Shown: in pieces, positions 1 to 7,857 of the stretch
How positions within the stretch are numbered: the stretch's first letter is position 1
Layout of the letters: every line of letters starts with the position of its first letter
NCBI GenBank assembly: GCA_963758555.1
Contig: CAVWVW010000003.1
Coordinates: forward strand, 558,001 to 622,000
Direction: 5' to 3'
From: CAIUMH01 sp963758555
Lineage (GTDB): Bacteria > Actinomycetota > Acidimicrobiia > Acidimicrobiales > RAAP-2
DNA: 64,000 nt
The notes under the pieces: model-generated
What the model saw: only the letters and a program-made list of their open reading frames with translations
Database searches by the model: none
What the model was told of the DNA's origin: nothing
Position numbers and translations under genes: made by a program

Positions 1-1369
1 GAGGGTGCCATCCGGCAGCCACGGCGGCTCCGAGCCCAGGGCCCGAGACTTCGACGACCTGGGTGTGGAACGCGGGTGCGGTGCACGCCGGAGCGGCGGG
101 GTCGAGCGACGAGTAGGTCGAGCCCGAGACGTTGGTCAGGCACGGGACGGGGTCGACCACGTCGGTCTCATAGGTGTGGGTGAGCGGGAAGCTGATGGTC
201 GTGCTGAACGAGCCGGAGGCCGCTCCGGACGAATACGACGGCGTCGAGCTCGGGGTGATCCAGTTGCCTGGATAGGTGGCCTGGTACTGGCCGGGGGCGA
301 TGGCCAGCGGAGCGAGAGCCGTCTTGGTGATGGTGGGGCAACCAAGGCCGTTGCAGGTCCCGCCTCCGCCGGGGGCCACGTCGACCAGGTTGATCTTGGC
401 GGTGGCCGAGGTCGAGTTGGTGATGGAGCCATTGACCGCATCAGGGCCGGTGCCGCTGAAGGTGGCGGTGTTGCTCAGGGGCTGGTTGCCGATGGGAGGC
501 GAGGGAGTCGGCGTGAGGGCGGTGACGCTGAAGGCACTCGGTCCCGCCGCACTGGGGGCACAGCCCGCGGGTGACGAGGCTGCGGTCGGGAAGGTCCACG
601 TCACGGTCCGGGTCAAGGCGTTGTAGACGCCACCGGCCGGCGTGGAGCTGGTGTAGGTCATCCCGGCGGGGATCGGGTCGACGAGCTTGCTCGAGGTGAC
701 GTTGAGGTTGCCCGTCGAGAGCTGAGGGTTGCACGCCGCGTTGATGTTGTAGGTCACCGGGCTGCCGGCGAGATAGACCGAGCCGCCATCGGCGGTGAAC
801 TTCGAGATCACGGGCAAGGGCTCGGCGCTGGCCGCGCTGGCCGCAGGCGTCGGCGCGACGACGTCGACGATGTTGCCACCTGAGAGGACGGGGTCAAGGC
901 TCCAGGTGGTGTTGTTGGGGGTCGTGCCATCAGGTGGCGTCACCTTGAGGGTGATCGTGCCGCCGAAGCCGGGCACGAAGAGCGCGCTCGAGAGGGTCAT
1001 GACCAGGTTGAAGCCACCCGAGCCGTTGGAGACCACGGTCGGTCCTGACGAGATGAGGCCGGTCGTTCCGCTCGACGCGCTGTAGGCCCAGCCACTCAGG
1101 TCGGCGGGCACCGTGTTGGTGCCGAGCAGCGGGATGGTGACGATGGCGTCGGCCGCGCCACCGCATGAGATGCCGCCGACGCCCTGGCACGAGACGCCGA
1201 TCGAGTAGGTCGATGGGGCCCCCGACGGCTGCGGCGAGGCGTTCGTCTGGGCGATGGTGATCAGGCCCGTCTCGGTGTTGTCAGCTCCTGCTGGTCCCGA
1301 CGAGGCGGCGACCATGCCGGCGGTTGAGAACGCGAGAAGAGAGAGGGCAAGGAGGGTGCGACGAAGCAT
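1..1369 (-). CDS. secreted Thr/Ser/Gly-rich surface protein, C-terminus cut by window edge
   Basis: The ATG is at 1369-1367 and the frame stays open for 456 codons to the window edge, so the C-terminus is missing. Residues 1-29 look like a Sec signal peptide: MLRR, a hydrophobic stretch and a probable cleavage after A-G-A. The mature part is rich in Thr, Ser, Gly, Pro and Asn, poor in charge, and has a few scattered Cys. This composition resembles the beta-sandwich (DUF11/Ig-like) repeats of bacterial surface and adhesin-like proteins; that family link is inference from composition. It faces its own promoter at 1377-1382 and is probably monocistronic. No catalytic motif is visible and no LPXTG or anchor can be judged without the C-terminus. 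Confidence 0.7.
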   Translation of the reverse strand, partial: MLRRTLLALSLLAFSTAGMVAASSGPAGADNTETGLITIAQTNASPQPSGAPSTYSIGVSCQGVGGISCGGAADAIVTIPLLGTNTVPADLSGWAYSASSGTTGLISSGPTVVSNGSGGFNLVMTLSSALFVPGFGGTITLKVTPPDGTTPNNTTWSLDPVLSGGNIVDVVAPTPAASAASAEPLPVISKFTADGGSVYLAGSPVTYNINAACNPQLSTGNLNVTSSKLVDPIPAGMTYTSSTPAGGVYNALTRTVTWTFPTAASSPAGCAPSAAGPSAFSVTALTPTPSPPIGNQPLSNTATFSGTGPDAVNGSITNSTSATAKINLVDVAPGGGGTCNGLGCPTITKTALAPLAIAPGQYQATYPGNWITPSSTPSYSSGAASGSFSTTISFPLTHTYETDVVDPVPCLTNVSGSTYSSLDPAAPACTAPAFHTQVVEVSGPGLGAAVAAGWHP

Positions 1370-1376
1370 CCACGGG

Positions 1377-1382
1377 ATCGTA
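1377..1382 (-). promoter_or_regulatory. -10 box of the surface-protein gene (leaderless type)
   Basis: TACGAT on the minus strand ends 7 bases before the ATG at 1369. With the usual -10 to +1 distance, transcription would start at or next to the A of the start codon. No good -35 hexamer is visible. Confidence 0.5.
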
Positions 1383-1455
1383 GTGTTCTTCCAAGTTCAA
1401 AAAGTGTTTATTCAGTGGTGGCGCCTCAGGCGAGTCTGCTTGGTTTTGCGCCTGA

Positions 1456-1662
1456 TCAGGGCTCTTTTTCGAGGACCACCGCCAGCTTGGTCCCACAGGT
1501 ACCGCAGACACCCTGGGCTGCCCAGTGGCCGTGGGCTAGCGCGATGGGCTCGGCGACGAAGGGCCTCATCTCGCGACACCGAACGCAGTAGCTCTCGAAG
1601 CGGGTCGATCCGCTCTCCGCAGGCCTCACGCCGTCTGGTGTGGATCGAGGCGACGGCGTCAC
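1456..1662 (-). CDS. small zinc-ribbon protein, DUF5679-like
   Basis: A protein of up to 68 residues with two Cys-x2-Cys knuckles, C26/C29 and C53/C56, spaced as in the small treble-clef/zinc-ribbon domain DUF5679. Between them are the features of that family: a basic residue after the first knuckle, R-x-F-V, and G-x-C-G-T-C-G at the second. The function of the family is unknown. GTG at 1662 is the longest start; GTG at codon 12 is possible because the conserved part begins near residue 22. It is divergent from the gene at 1716. Confidence 0.6.
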   Translation of the reverse strand: MTPSPRSTPDGVRPAESGSTRFESYCVRCREMRPFVAEPIALAHGHWAAQGVCGTCGTKLAVVLEKEP

Positions 1663-1703
1663 GACGGGATCATGGCACCTGGGACGTGCCTCGTGCCCTT
1701 CGA

Positions 1704-1709
1704 TAGGGT
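1704..1709 (+). promoter_or_regulatory. -10 box TAGGGT, leaderless type
   Basis: TAGGGT ends 6 bases before ATG 1716, so the predicted transcript would begin at the start codon. No Shine-Dalgarno sequence lies between them. Confidence 0.5.
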
Positions 1710-1715
1710 CAGAGC

Positions 1716-2531
1716 ATGGGGGGGCTGAGCGGAGCAGAAGGCATCGACACCCTGGAGGAGATCTGGAGCTCGATCGCCTCGCTCACCGAGTCCCTGAGCG
1801 ACGAGCAGTGGTCGACCCCGACCGATTGTCCGGGCTGGGACGTGAAAGACCACCTCAGCCACATCATCGGCACGGAGCGATCGATGGCTGGCGAGCCGAC
1901 GCCACCGCTTGACGTTGCGACGGCGTCGCACGTGAGGAACCCCATCGGCGAAGCCAACGAGCGCTGGGTGGTCTCGAGGAGGGGCGTGCCTGGCGCCCAG
2001 GTGCGTCTCGAGTTCATCGAGGTCGCCGCTGAACGATGTCGATCGCTTCGCAGCCTCGGGGCGGACGCGTTCGAGCGGGTCGGCTGGAGCCCGGTCGGTG
2101 ACGTGCCCTTGCGCGTGTTCCTCGAGGTGCGGGCGATGGACTGCTGGATCCACGAACAAGACCTCCGGCTTGCGCTCGGCCGCGCGGGAGGTCGGGGTGG
2201 CAGGGGAGAAGAGGTCTCGCTCTACCGGGTCGAGCTGGCCCTGGGCCAAGTGCTGGGCAAGGGCGTGCGGCCACCCGAGGGCGCCTCGATCACCGTGGTG
2301 CTCAACGGCCCGCTCCCGAGGCGATATCGCTACGAGATCGTCGAGGGCCGGGCCCGCTCGGTGGAGGGAGCGACGTCCACGTCGACGGTTGAGCTGGATG
2401 CGCTCGACTACCTCTTGCGCTTCAGCGGTCGAATCTCGACGGCGCAGCTGCTCAGCGACGAGGCAACGGCCATCAGCGGGGATCCGGCGCTCGCCGAGGC
2501 CTTCGTGGGCGCGCTCGCGCTCATGATCTGA
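1716..2531 (+). CDS. DinB-like protein, mycothiol-dependent maleylpyruvate isomerase family
   Basis: 271 residues. The N-terminal half is a DinB/MDMPI four-helix domain: the family signature C-P-G-W-x-V-x-D-H-L at residues 38-47 and metal-ligand candidates H46, H49 and H146 (in W-I-H-E-Q-D-L). Members bind a divalent metal and many use mycothiol as cofactor; substrates are known for only a few, so maleylpyruvate isomerase is a family name here, not a predicted reaction. Residues 185-265 match the usual C-terminal MDMPI/SCP2-like domain. The gene is alone on its strand, upstream of tig, with a leaderless-type promoter. Its presence suggests that the organism makes mycothiol, which is inference. 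Confidence 0.7.
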   Translation: MGGLSGAEGIDTLEEIWSSIASLTESLSDEQWSTPTDCPGWDVKDHLSHIIGTERSMAGEPTPPLDVATASHVRNPIGEANERWVVSRRGVPGAQVRLEFIEVAAERCRSLRSLGADAFERVGWSPVGDVPLRVFLEVRAMDCWIHEQDLRLALGRAGGRGGRGEEVSLYRVELALGQVLGKGVRPPEGASITVVLNGPLPRRYRYEIVEGRARSVEGATSTSTVELDALDYLLRFSGRISTAQLLSDEATAISGDPALAEAFVGALALMI

Positions 2532-2559
2532 GGCGGTCAGGGTGCTCGATCTCCACCGG

Positions 2560-2565
2560 TAGAGT
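2560..2565 (+). promoter_or_regulatory. -10 box TAGAGT upstream of tig
   Basis: TAGAGT ends 11 bases before ATG 2577, giving a leader of only a few bases. The spacing is slightly longer than at the other leaderless-type starts in the window. Confidence 0.45.
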
Positions 2566-2576
2566 GAGGACTCCTT

Positions 2577-3968
2577 ATGCGTGCCACCTCTGAAGTCGTT
2601 GAGAACAATCGAGTCAAGCTGAGCGTCGAAGTTGACGAATCCGAGATCGAGCTGGCGCTCGACGATGTGGTTCGCTCGATCGGTCGCCAAGCCCGGATTC
2701 CGGGCTTCCGACCAGGCAAGGTGCCCCGCAAGGTGCTCGAAGCTCGCATGGGCGGCGCCGTCGCCCTGCGTGCCGAGGCGCTCCGCGAAGCGCTGCCCGA
2801 CTTCTACGCCCGAGCGGTCTCCCAGACCGAGATCGACCCGATCGCGCAGCCCGAGATCGACATCACCGGAGGCGAAGAGGTCGGAGCGGTGAGCTTCGAC
2901 GCCGTCGTCGAGATCCGTCCCACCGTCTCGGTGGCCGGCTATCAGGGTCTGCGCGCCACGGTGCCCTCGCCGATCGTGAGCGAGTCAGACATCGACGCGC
3001 AGATCGATCGACTCCGGGACAACGACGGAGAGCTCGTCGACGTCGAGCGCCCGGTGCAGGGTGGCGACTTCGTGACCTTGGACCTGACCGGCACCGACGA
3101 AGAGGGCGAGCAGGTGGCGCAGGCCGACGACTACCTCTACGAGGTGGGCTCGGGTGTCGTGGTCGCTGAGCTCGATGACGCGCTGCCTGGCACGAAGGTG
3201 GGCGACGACGTCGAAGTCGTGGGCACGCCGTCGGGTGGGACGCCGATCACCTTCGCCGTGAGAGTCGTGGCCGTTCGCGAGAAGCAGCTGCCTGAGGTGA
3301 CGGACGACTGGGCGGCTGAAGCCTCCGAGTTCACGACCGTCGAAGAGCTCCGCAACGACCTGGCTGAGCGGATGGCCAACGTCAAGGTGGTCCAAGCCCA
3401 GATGGCACTTCGCGAGGCCTCGTTGGGCGCGTTGGCTGAGCTCGTCGCTGACGAGGAGGTACCTGAGGCTCTCGTGGACGCTGAGGTGAACGAGCGCCTG
3501 CACGATCTCGGCCACCGCTTGGAAGGCCAGAACATCTCGGTCGAGCAGTTCTTGTCAGTCACCGGCCAGAGCGGGGACGACCTCATCGCCGGCATGCGCA
3601 CCGATGCGTTCCGGGCCGTGAAGGTGGATCTTGGCCTCAGGGCCGTGGCTCAGGCCGAGGGCATCGAGATCACCGATGAGGAGCTCGACGGAGAGATCGC
3701 CACCATGGCCGAGCAGATGAGCACCACGCCCGAGGAGCTGCGGAGCCAGCTCGACAAGGCAGGTCGCACGGGCTCCCTTCGCGCTGAGCGGGTCAAGGCC
3801 AAGGCAGCCACGTGGCTGCTCGAGAACGTCGAGGTCGTTGATGAAGACGGCGAGGCGGTCGACAGGACGCTGCTCGAGTCCAACGTGGCCGATGAGCTTG
3901 ACGACGAAGGCCACGATCATGATGGCCACGACCACGACCACGACCACGACCACGATCACGATCACTAG
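2577..3968 (+). CDS. tig: trigger factor, ribosome-associated chaperone and prolyl isomerase
   Basis: 463 residues. The N-terminal ribosome-docking domain carries the signature GFRPGKVP at residues 43-50; an FKBP-type peptidyl-prolyl isomerase domain follows at about 160-245 and a helical C-terminal chaperone domain to about 440. It binds near the ribosome exit tunnel and shields nascent chains. Odd feature: the last about 20 residues are an almost pure His-Asp repeat (eight or more His), encoded by a CACGAC-type microsatellite at about 3925-3966, which should bind divalent metal such as Ni or Zn. It leads the classic tig-clpP-clpX block; clpP begins 11 bases after the stop. Confidence 0.95.
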   Translation: MRATSEVVENNRVKLSVEVDESEIELALDDVVRSIGRQARIPGFRPGKVPRKVLEARMGGAVALRAEALREALPDFYARAVSQTEIDPIAQPEIDITGGEEVGAVSFDAVVEIRPTVSVAGYQGLRATVPSPIVSESDIDAQIDRLRDNDGELVDVERPVQGGDFVTLDLTGTDEEGEQVAQADDYLYEVGSGVVVAELDDALPGTKVGDDVEVVGTPSGGTPITFAVRVVAVREKQLPEVTDDWAAEASEFTTVEELRNDLAERMANVKVVQAQMALREASLGALAELVADEEVPEALVDAEVNERLHDLGHRLEGQNISVEQFLSVTGQSGDDLIAGMRTDAFRAVKVDLGLRAVAQAEGIEITDEELDGEIATMAEQMSTTPEELRSQLDKAGRTGSLRAERVKAKAATWLLENVEVVDEDGEAVDRTLLESNVADELDDEGHDHDGHDHDHDHDHDHDH

Positions 3969-3979
3969 GAGGACGACAG

Positions 3980-4618
3980 ATGGACACTGGCTACATCGAA
4001 CCGAAGGCATACCTGGTCCCGACCGTCGTCGAGTCGTCGAACCGTGGCGAGCGCGCCTATGACCTCTACTCGCGCCTGCTTCGAGAGCGGATCATCTTCT
4101 TGGGCACGCCCATCGACGACACCGTGGCCAACCTCGTCTGCGCCCAGCTCCTCTTCTTGGAGTCCGAGGACCCCGACAAGGACATCCACCTCTACATCAA
4201 CTCTCCCGGCGGCGACATCACGGCGCTGCTGGCGATCTACGACACGCTCAAGTTCATCCGACCCGACGTGTCGACCTTCTGCTTCGGCCAGGCAGCCTCG
4301 GCGGCAGCGGTGCTGCTCGCGGCGGGCACGAAGGGCAAGCGCTTCGCCTTGCCGCACGCCCGCGTCCTGATGCACCAGCCGTGGGGCGGCGTCGGTGGCC
4401 AGGCGTCGGACATCGAGCTGCAGGCTCGAGAGATCTTGCGCATCCGCGATCTGCTCAACGGCATCATCTCCGCGGACACCGGCCAGTCGGTCGAGCGGGT
4501 CGAGTCAGACACCGACCGTGACTTCATCATGACGGCCGCCGAGGCGGTCGACTACGGCGTGGTCGACGAAGTGATCAGCTCGCGCGAAACCTCTCTTGAG
4601 GCCATCGGCGCAGCGTAG
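3980..4618 (+). CDS. clpP: ATP-dependent Clp protease proteolytic subunit
   Basis: 212 residues, the usual length. The Ser-His-Asp triad is visible: S107 in G-Q-A-A-S, H132 in M-H-Q-P, and an Asp in D-T-D-R-D-F at about 181. ClpP forms two stacked heptamers and degrades proteins unfolded by ClpX, encoded next. Actinobacteria usually carry tandem clpP1-clpP2, but only one clpP is present here. The A-S-A-A-A-V-L-L-A segment after the active-site Ser is of actinobacterial ClpP2 type. It starts at ATG 3980 with GGAGGA 10 bases upstream. Confidence 0.96.
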   Translation: MDTGYIEPKAYLVPTVVESSNRGERAYDLYSRLLRERIIFLGTPIDDTVANLVCAQLLFLESEDPDKDIHLYINSPGGDITALLAIYDTLKFIRPDVSTFCFGQAASAAAVLLAAGTKGKRFALPHARVLMHQPWGGVGGQASDIELQAREILRIRDLLNGIISADTGQSVERVESDTDRDFIMTAAEAVDYGVVDEVISSRETSLEAIGAA

Positions 4619-4624
4619 GGTGGT

Positions 4625-4646
4625 GCCAGGCGGCTCGTCGCCTGGC
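4625..4646 (+). other. perfect hairpin between clpP and clpX
   Basis: An 8-bp inverted repeat, GCCAGGCG / CGCCTGGC, with the 6-base loop GCTCGT. It begins 6 bases after the clpP stop and ends 7 bases before the clpX Shine-Dalgarno sequence. No T-tract follows, so it is not a standard terminator; it could set differential stability or an mRNA processing point. Confidence 0.6.
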
Positions 4647-4665
4647 GGAGCACGGAGGGTTGGAC

Positions 4666-5937
4666 GTGGCGAAGTTTGGCGAAGGCGGCGATCTGGTCAA
4701 GTGCAGCTTCTGCTCGAAGACGCAGAAGCAGGTCAAGAAGCTCATCGCTGGACCGAGCGTCTATATCTGCGATGAGTGCATCGATCTGTGCAATGACATC
4801 ATCGCTGAAGAGCTGGCCGAGACCACGGACGTCTCGTTCGAGGAGCTCCCGAAGCCTCGCGAGATCTTCGAGTTCCTCAACGACTACGTGGTCGGGCAGG
4901 AGTACGCCAAGAAGATCTTGTCGGTCGCGGTCTACAACCACTACAAGCGAGTCCAAGCAGGCGCCCCGGCGGGCGACGAGATGGTCGAGCTCTCGAAGTC
5001 GAACATCTTGCTCCTGGGCCCAACAGGGTGCGGCAAGACGCTCCTCGCCCAGACCCTGGCCCGGATGCTCAACGTCCCCTTCGCCATCGCCGACGCCACC
5101 GCGCTGACGGAGGCGGGCTACGTGGGCGAAGACGTCGAGAACATCTTGCTCAAGCTGATCCAGGCGGCAGACTTCGACGTGACGCGCGCCGAGCGGGGGA
5201 TCATCTACATCGACGAGATCGACAAGATCGCCCGTAAGAGCGAGAACCCCTCCATCACGAGAGACGTCTCCGGCGAAGGCGTCCAGCAAGCGCTCCTCAA
5301 GATCCTGGAGGGCACGACGGCATCGGTCCCGCCGCAAGGGGGACGCAAGCACCCTCACCAAGAGTTCATCACCATCGACACCACGAACATCCTGTTCATC
5401 TGCGGTGGCGCCTTCGCTGGCCTTGACCAGGTCATCGCCGAGCGCATCGGGCGCAAGTCGATCGGCTTTCGGGCCGACGTCGGCGCGATCAACCGCGACG
5501 ACGCCGAGGTCTTCCGCAACGTGCTGCCCGAGGACCTCATCAAGTTCGGCCTCATCCCTGAGTTCATCGGCCGCCTGCCCGTGATCAGCGCGGTGAGCCC
5601 GCTCGATCAAGAGATGCTGGTCAAGATCCTGGTCGAGCCTAAGAACTCGCTCATCAAGCAGTACGAGCGCACCTTTGCCCTGGACAAGGTCGAGCTCGAG
5701 TTCACCGCCGACGCCCTCGAGGCGGTTGCCGACCAAGCGCTGCTGCGGGGCACCGGGGCTCGAGGCCTCCGCGCGATCCTCGAAGAGGTGCTCTTGGACG
5801 TCATGTACGACTTGCCCAGCCGCAGCGACATCGAGCGCTGCGTCGTCGATGCCTCTGTGGTCCTCGAGCGGGTCAGCCCGACGCTCGTCCCGATCGAGAA
5901 GAAGAAGGCGCCCCGCACCCGTCGCGCGGCTTCCTAG
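4666..5937 (+). CDS. clpX: Clp protease ATP-binding unfoldase subunit
   Basis: 423 residues from GTG 4666. That start is chosen because GGAGGG at 4654-4659 lies 6 bases upstream; an in-frame TTG at 4660 overlaps the site. The N-terminal zinc-binding domain has C13, C16, C35 and C38. The AAA+ module follows with Walker A G-P-T-G-C-G-K-T at 118-125, Walker B I-I-Y-I-D-E-I-D, and the sensor region R-G-T-G-A-R-G-L. ClpX recognises tagged substrates, unfolds them and threads them into ClpP. A short Lys/Arg-rich tail ends the protein. folC starts 2 bases after the stop. Confidence 0.96.
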   Translation: MAKFGEGGDLVKCSFCSKTQKQVKKLIAGPSVYICDECIDLCNDIIAEELAETTDVSFEELPKPREIFEFLNDYVVGQEYAKKILSVAVYNHYKRVQAGAPAGDEMVELSKSNILLLGPTGCGKTLLAQTLARMLNVPFAIADATALTEAGYVGEDVENILLKLIQAADFDVTRAERGIIYIDEIDKIARKSENPSITRDVSGEGVQQALLKILEGTTASVPPQGGRKHPHQEFITIDTTNILFICGGAFAGLDQVIAERIGRKSIGFRADVGAINRDDAEVFRNVLPEDLIKFGLIPEFIGRLPVISAVSPLDQEMLVKILVEPKNSLIKQYERTFALDKVELEFTADALEAVADQALLRGTGARGLRAILEEVLLDVMYDLPSRSDIERCVVDASVVLERVSPTLVPIEKKKAPRTRRAAS

Positions 5938-5939
5938 CC

Positions 5940-7265
5940 GTGGCCAGCCCCTTCGCCTCGCTCAGCGAGGCGCTCGGCTGGCTCGACGACCACATCGACT
6001 ACGAGCGCGTGGCGCCGACTCGGCGCCTCTTGCCCACGCTCTCGGGCGTCGCTGCTGCCCTCGAGCTCTTGGGCCACCCTGAGCAGACCTACCCGGCGAT
6101 CCACGTCACCGGCACCAACGGCAAGGGTTCGACCACGGCCATGATCACCTCCTTGCTCGTCGAGCTCGGTCTGGACGTGGGTACCTACACGAGCCCCAAC
6201 CTCCATCGGGTCAACGAGCGGATCGCCCACAACGAAGCCCCGATCAGCGATGAGGCGTTCTGTGAGCTGCTCGGTCGCTTGGCGTCGATCGAACCTCTGT
6301 TGGACGAGCGCCTGACGCGCTTCGAGCTGCTGACCGTGGCCGCGTTCGAGTTCTTCTCGGACGTGGCGGTGGACGTGGCGGTCATCGAGGTCGGCCTGGG
6401 GGGTACCTGGGACTCGACCAACGTCATCGATGCCCAGGTGAGCGTGCTCACCAACGTGTCGCTCGACCACACTCAGGTCCTCGGCACCACCGTCGAGGAG
6501 ATCGGGAGCGACAAGGCGGGCATCATCAAACCGGGCTCGCTCGTGGTTCTGGGCGAGGTGCCTGCCTCGGTGGCGGCCATCGTCGAGGAGCGCTGCGAGG
6601 CGGTGGGGGCAGCGGGGCTCTGGCGAGCTGGTCGTGAGTTCAGCGTCGAGACGAACCGCTTGGCGTTCCAAGGGCGCGTCCTCGATCTGACGGTGAGGGA
6701 GCGGTCCTACGCCGACCTCCACGTGCCACTGCACGGTCGGCATCAAGGGGCCAACGCATCAGTCGCCGTCGCGGCGGTGACGGCCTTCTTGGGTCGCGTG
6801 CTGTCGAACGAGGTCGTCGCCTCGGGCCTCGGCCGAGTGTCGATCCCTGGTCGCCTCGAGGTCCTCGGTCACCAGCCGCTGGTGATGGTCGACGCGGCGC
6901 ACAACCCCGCCGGGGCAGAGGCGCTCGGCCAGAGCCTGACGGAGGGCTTCGAGATCGAGGGCCCGATGATCGCGGTCGTCGGGATGCTCTCCGGACGAGA
7001 CCCGGCCGCCGTCTTGTCGCCGCTGGCTCAAGCGGGTATCTCGGTGGTGCTGAGCGTCGAGCCCGACACCCCTCGGGCCCTCGAGGCCGAGGAGATCGCC
7101 AAGGTGGCCTCGGAGCTCGGCCTCGAGGCTCGGGCGATGAGCTCGCTCGACGACGCGCTGGAGCTCGGCTTTTCTCGAGCGGAGCCTGCGGGCCTGTTGC
7201 TGGTGACCGGCTCGCTCTACGTGGTCGGACCGGCTCGCGAACACCTCGTGGCCACGGCGGGCTGA
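5940..7265 (+). CDS. folC: folylpolyglutamate synthase / dihydrofolate synthase
   Basis: 441 residues of the Mur-ligase superfamily. The ATP P-loop is G-T-N-G-K-G-S at 58-64, followed by Y-T-S-P-N-L-H and the folate/ATP segment S-x-D-H-x-x-x-L-G; a C-terminal domain carries D-A-A-H-N-P. It adds glutamate to dihydropteroate or to folates, retaining them in the cell. GTG 5940 is 2 bases after the clpX stop, so the gene is almost certainly cotranscribed with clpX. Whether it has both activities cannot be told from sequence. Confidence 0.93.
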   Translation: MASPFASLSEALGWLDDHIDYERVAPTRRLLPTLSGVAAALELLGHPEQTYPAIHVTGTNGKGSTTAMITSLLVELGLDVGTYTSPNLHRVNERIAHNEAPISDEAFCELLGRLASIEPLLDERLTRFELLTVAAFEFFSDVAVDVAVIEVGLGGTWDSTNVIDAQVSVLTNVSLDHTQVLGTTVEEIGSDKAGIIKPGSLVVLGEVPASVAAIVEERCEAVGAAGLWRAGREFSVETNRLAFQGRVLDLTVRERSYADLHVPLHGRHQGANASVAVAAVTAFLGRVLSNEVVASGLGRVSIPGRLEVLGHQPLVMVDAAHNPAGAEALGQSLTEGFEIEGPMIAVVGMLSGRDPAAVLSPLAQAGISVVLSVEPDTPRALEAEEIAKVASELGLEARAMSSLDDALELGFSRAEPAGLLLVTGSLYVVGPAREHLVATAG

Positions 7266-7324
7266 GCGCGCTCAGACGGGCCACGCCCAAGGCTCGCCGC
7301 GCCGGGCTCGAAAGGTGCCGCTGC

Positions 7325-7330
7325 TAGGTT
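7325..7330 (+). promoter_or_regulatory. -10 box TAGGTT of ndk, leaderless type
   Basis: TAGGTT ends 8 bases before GTG 7339. The same block, GCTGCTAGGTTGG, recurs in front of dapA at 57691. Confidence 0.55.
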
Positions 7331-7338
7331 GGCTCCTC

Positions 7339-7749
7339 GTGCAACGGACCCTTGTCATCGTGAAACCAGACGGCGTCGAACGCCGTCTCTCCGGCGAGAT
7401 CATCAGCCGCCTCGAGGCCAAAGGGCTCACCATCGTGGCAGCCGAGCTGCGCCTGATCGATGAGGAGACGGCCACGCAGCACTACGCCGAGCACGCTGAG
7501 AAGCCCTTCTTCGGCGACCTGGTGGCCTTCATCACGCGCTCACCGGCGTTCCCGATGGTGGTCGAGGGGCCTGAGGACACCTGGCAGATCGTGCGCACCC
7601 TGATGGGTCCGACCGACCCCGCCAAGGCACCGCCAGGCACCATCCGAGGCGATCTCGGGACCGTGATGGCGGAGAACCTGATCCACGGCTCCGATTCGGC
7701 TGACGCCGCCAAGCGTGAGATCGCCCTGTTCTTCCCCAATCTCGACTGA
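7339..7749 (+). CDS. ndk: nucleoside diphosphate kinase
   Basis: 136 residues from GTG 7339, the standard length; an in-frame upstream start at 7315 would add eight non-conserved residues and overlap the promoter. The catalytic phospho-histidine is H116 in N-L-I-H-G-S-D, and the N-terminal R-T-L-V-I-V-K-P-D-G is intact. It balances nucleoside triphosphate pools by ping-pong phosphate transfer. The gene has its own promoter between folC and the mre operon. Confidence 0.95.
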   Translation: MQRTLVIVKPDGVERRLSGEIISRLEAKGLTIVAAELRLIDEETATQHYAEHAEKPFFGDLVAFITRSPAFPMVVEGPEDTWQIVRTLMGPTDPAKAPPGTIRGDLGTVMAENLIHGSDSADAAKREIALFFPNLD

Positions 7750-7760
7750 GCCCTACTGCC

Positions 7761-7789
7761 TTGTGTCGGGGTCTTCGGGGCCCTAGCCT
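7761..7789 (+). promoter_or_regulatory. promoter of the mreBCD-mrdA operon
   Basis: TTGTGT at 7761-7766 and TAGCCT at 7784-7789 are separated by exactly 17 bases. The predicted start is near 7796, giving a leader of about 60 bases before mreB, with a GAGGA site at 7846-7850. Confidence 0.5.
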
Positions 7790-7857
7790 GGTCAAATCGG
7801 CATCGGTACCAACTTCGGCGCGACGCCAGCGATGAAAAGTCGCATGAGGACGTGTAA

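Noticed and set aside
1370..1455. CGCC-TCA-GGCG at about 1421-1431 as a terminator for the DUF5679 gene
   Set aside because: Only a 4-bp stem, with no clear T-tract on the minus strand; too weak to call.
3925..3966. Short tandem repeat that might be a CRISPR-like or regulatory repeat
   Set aside because: It is a coding microsatellite for the His-Asp tail of trigger factor, in frame to the stop.
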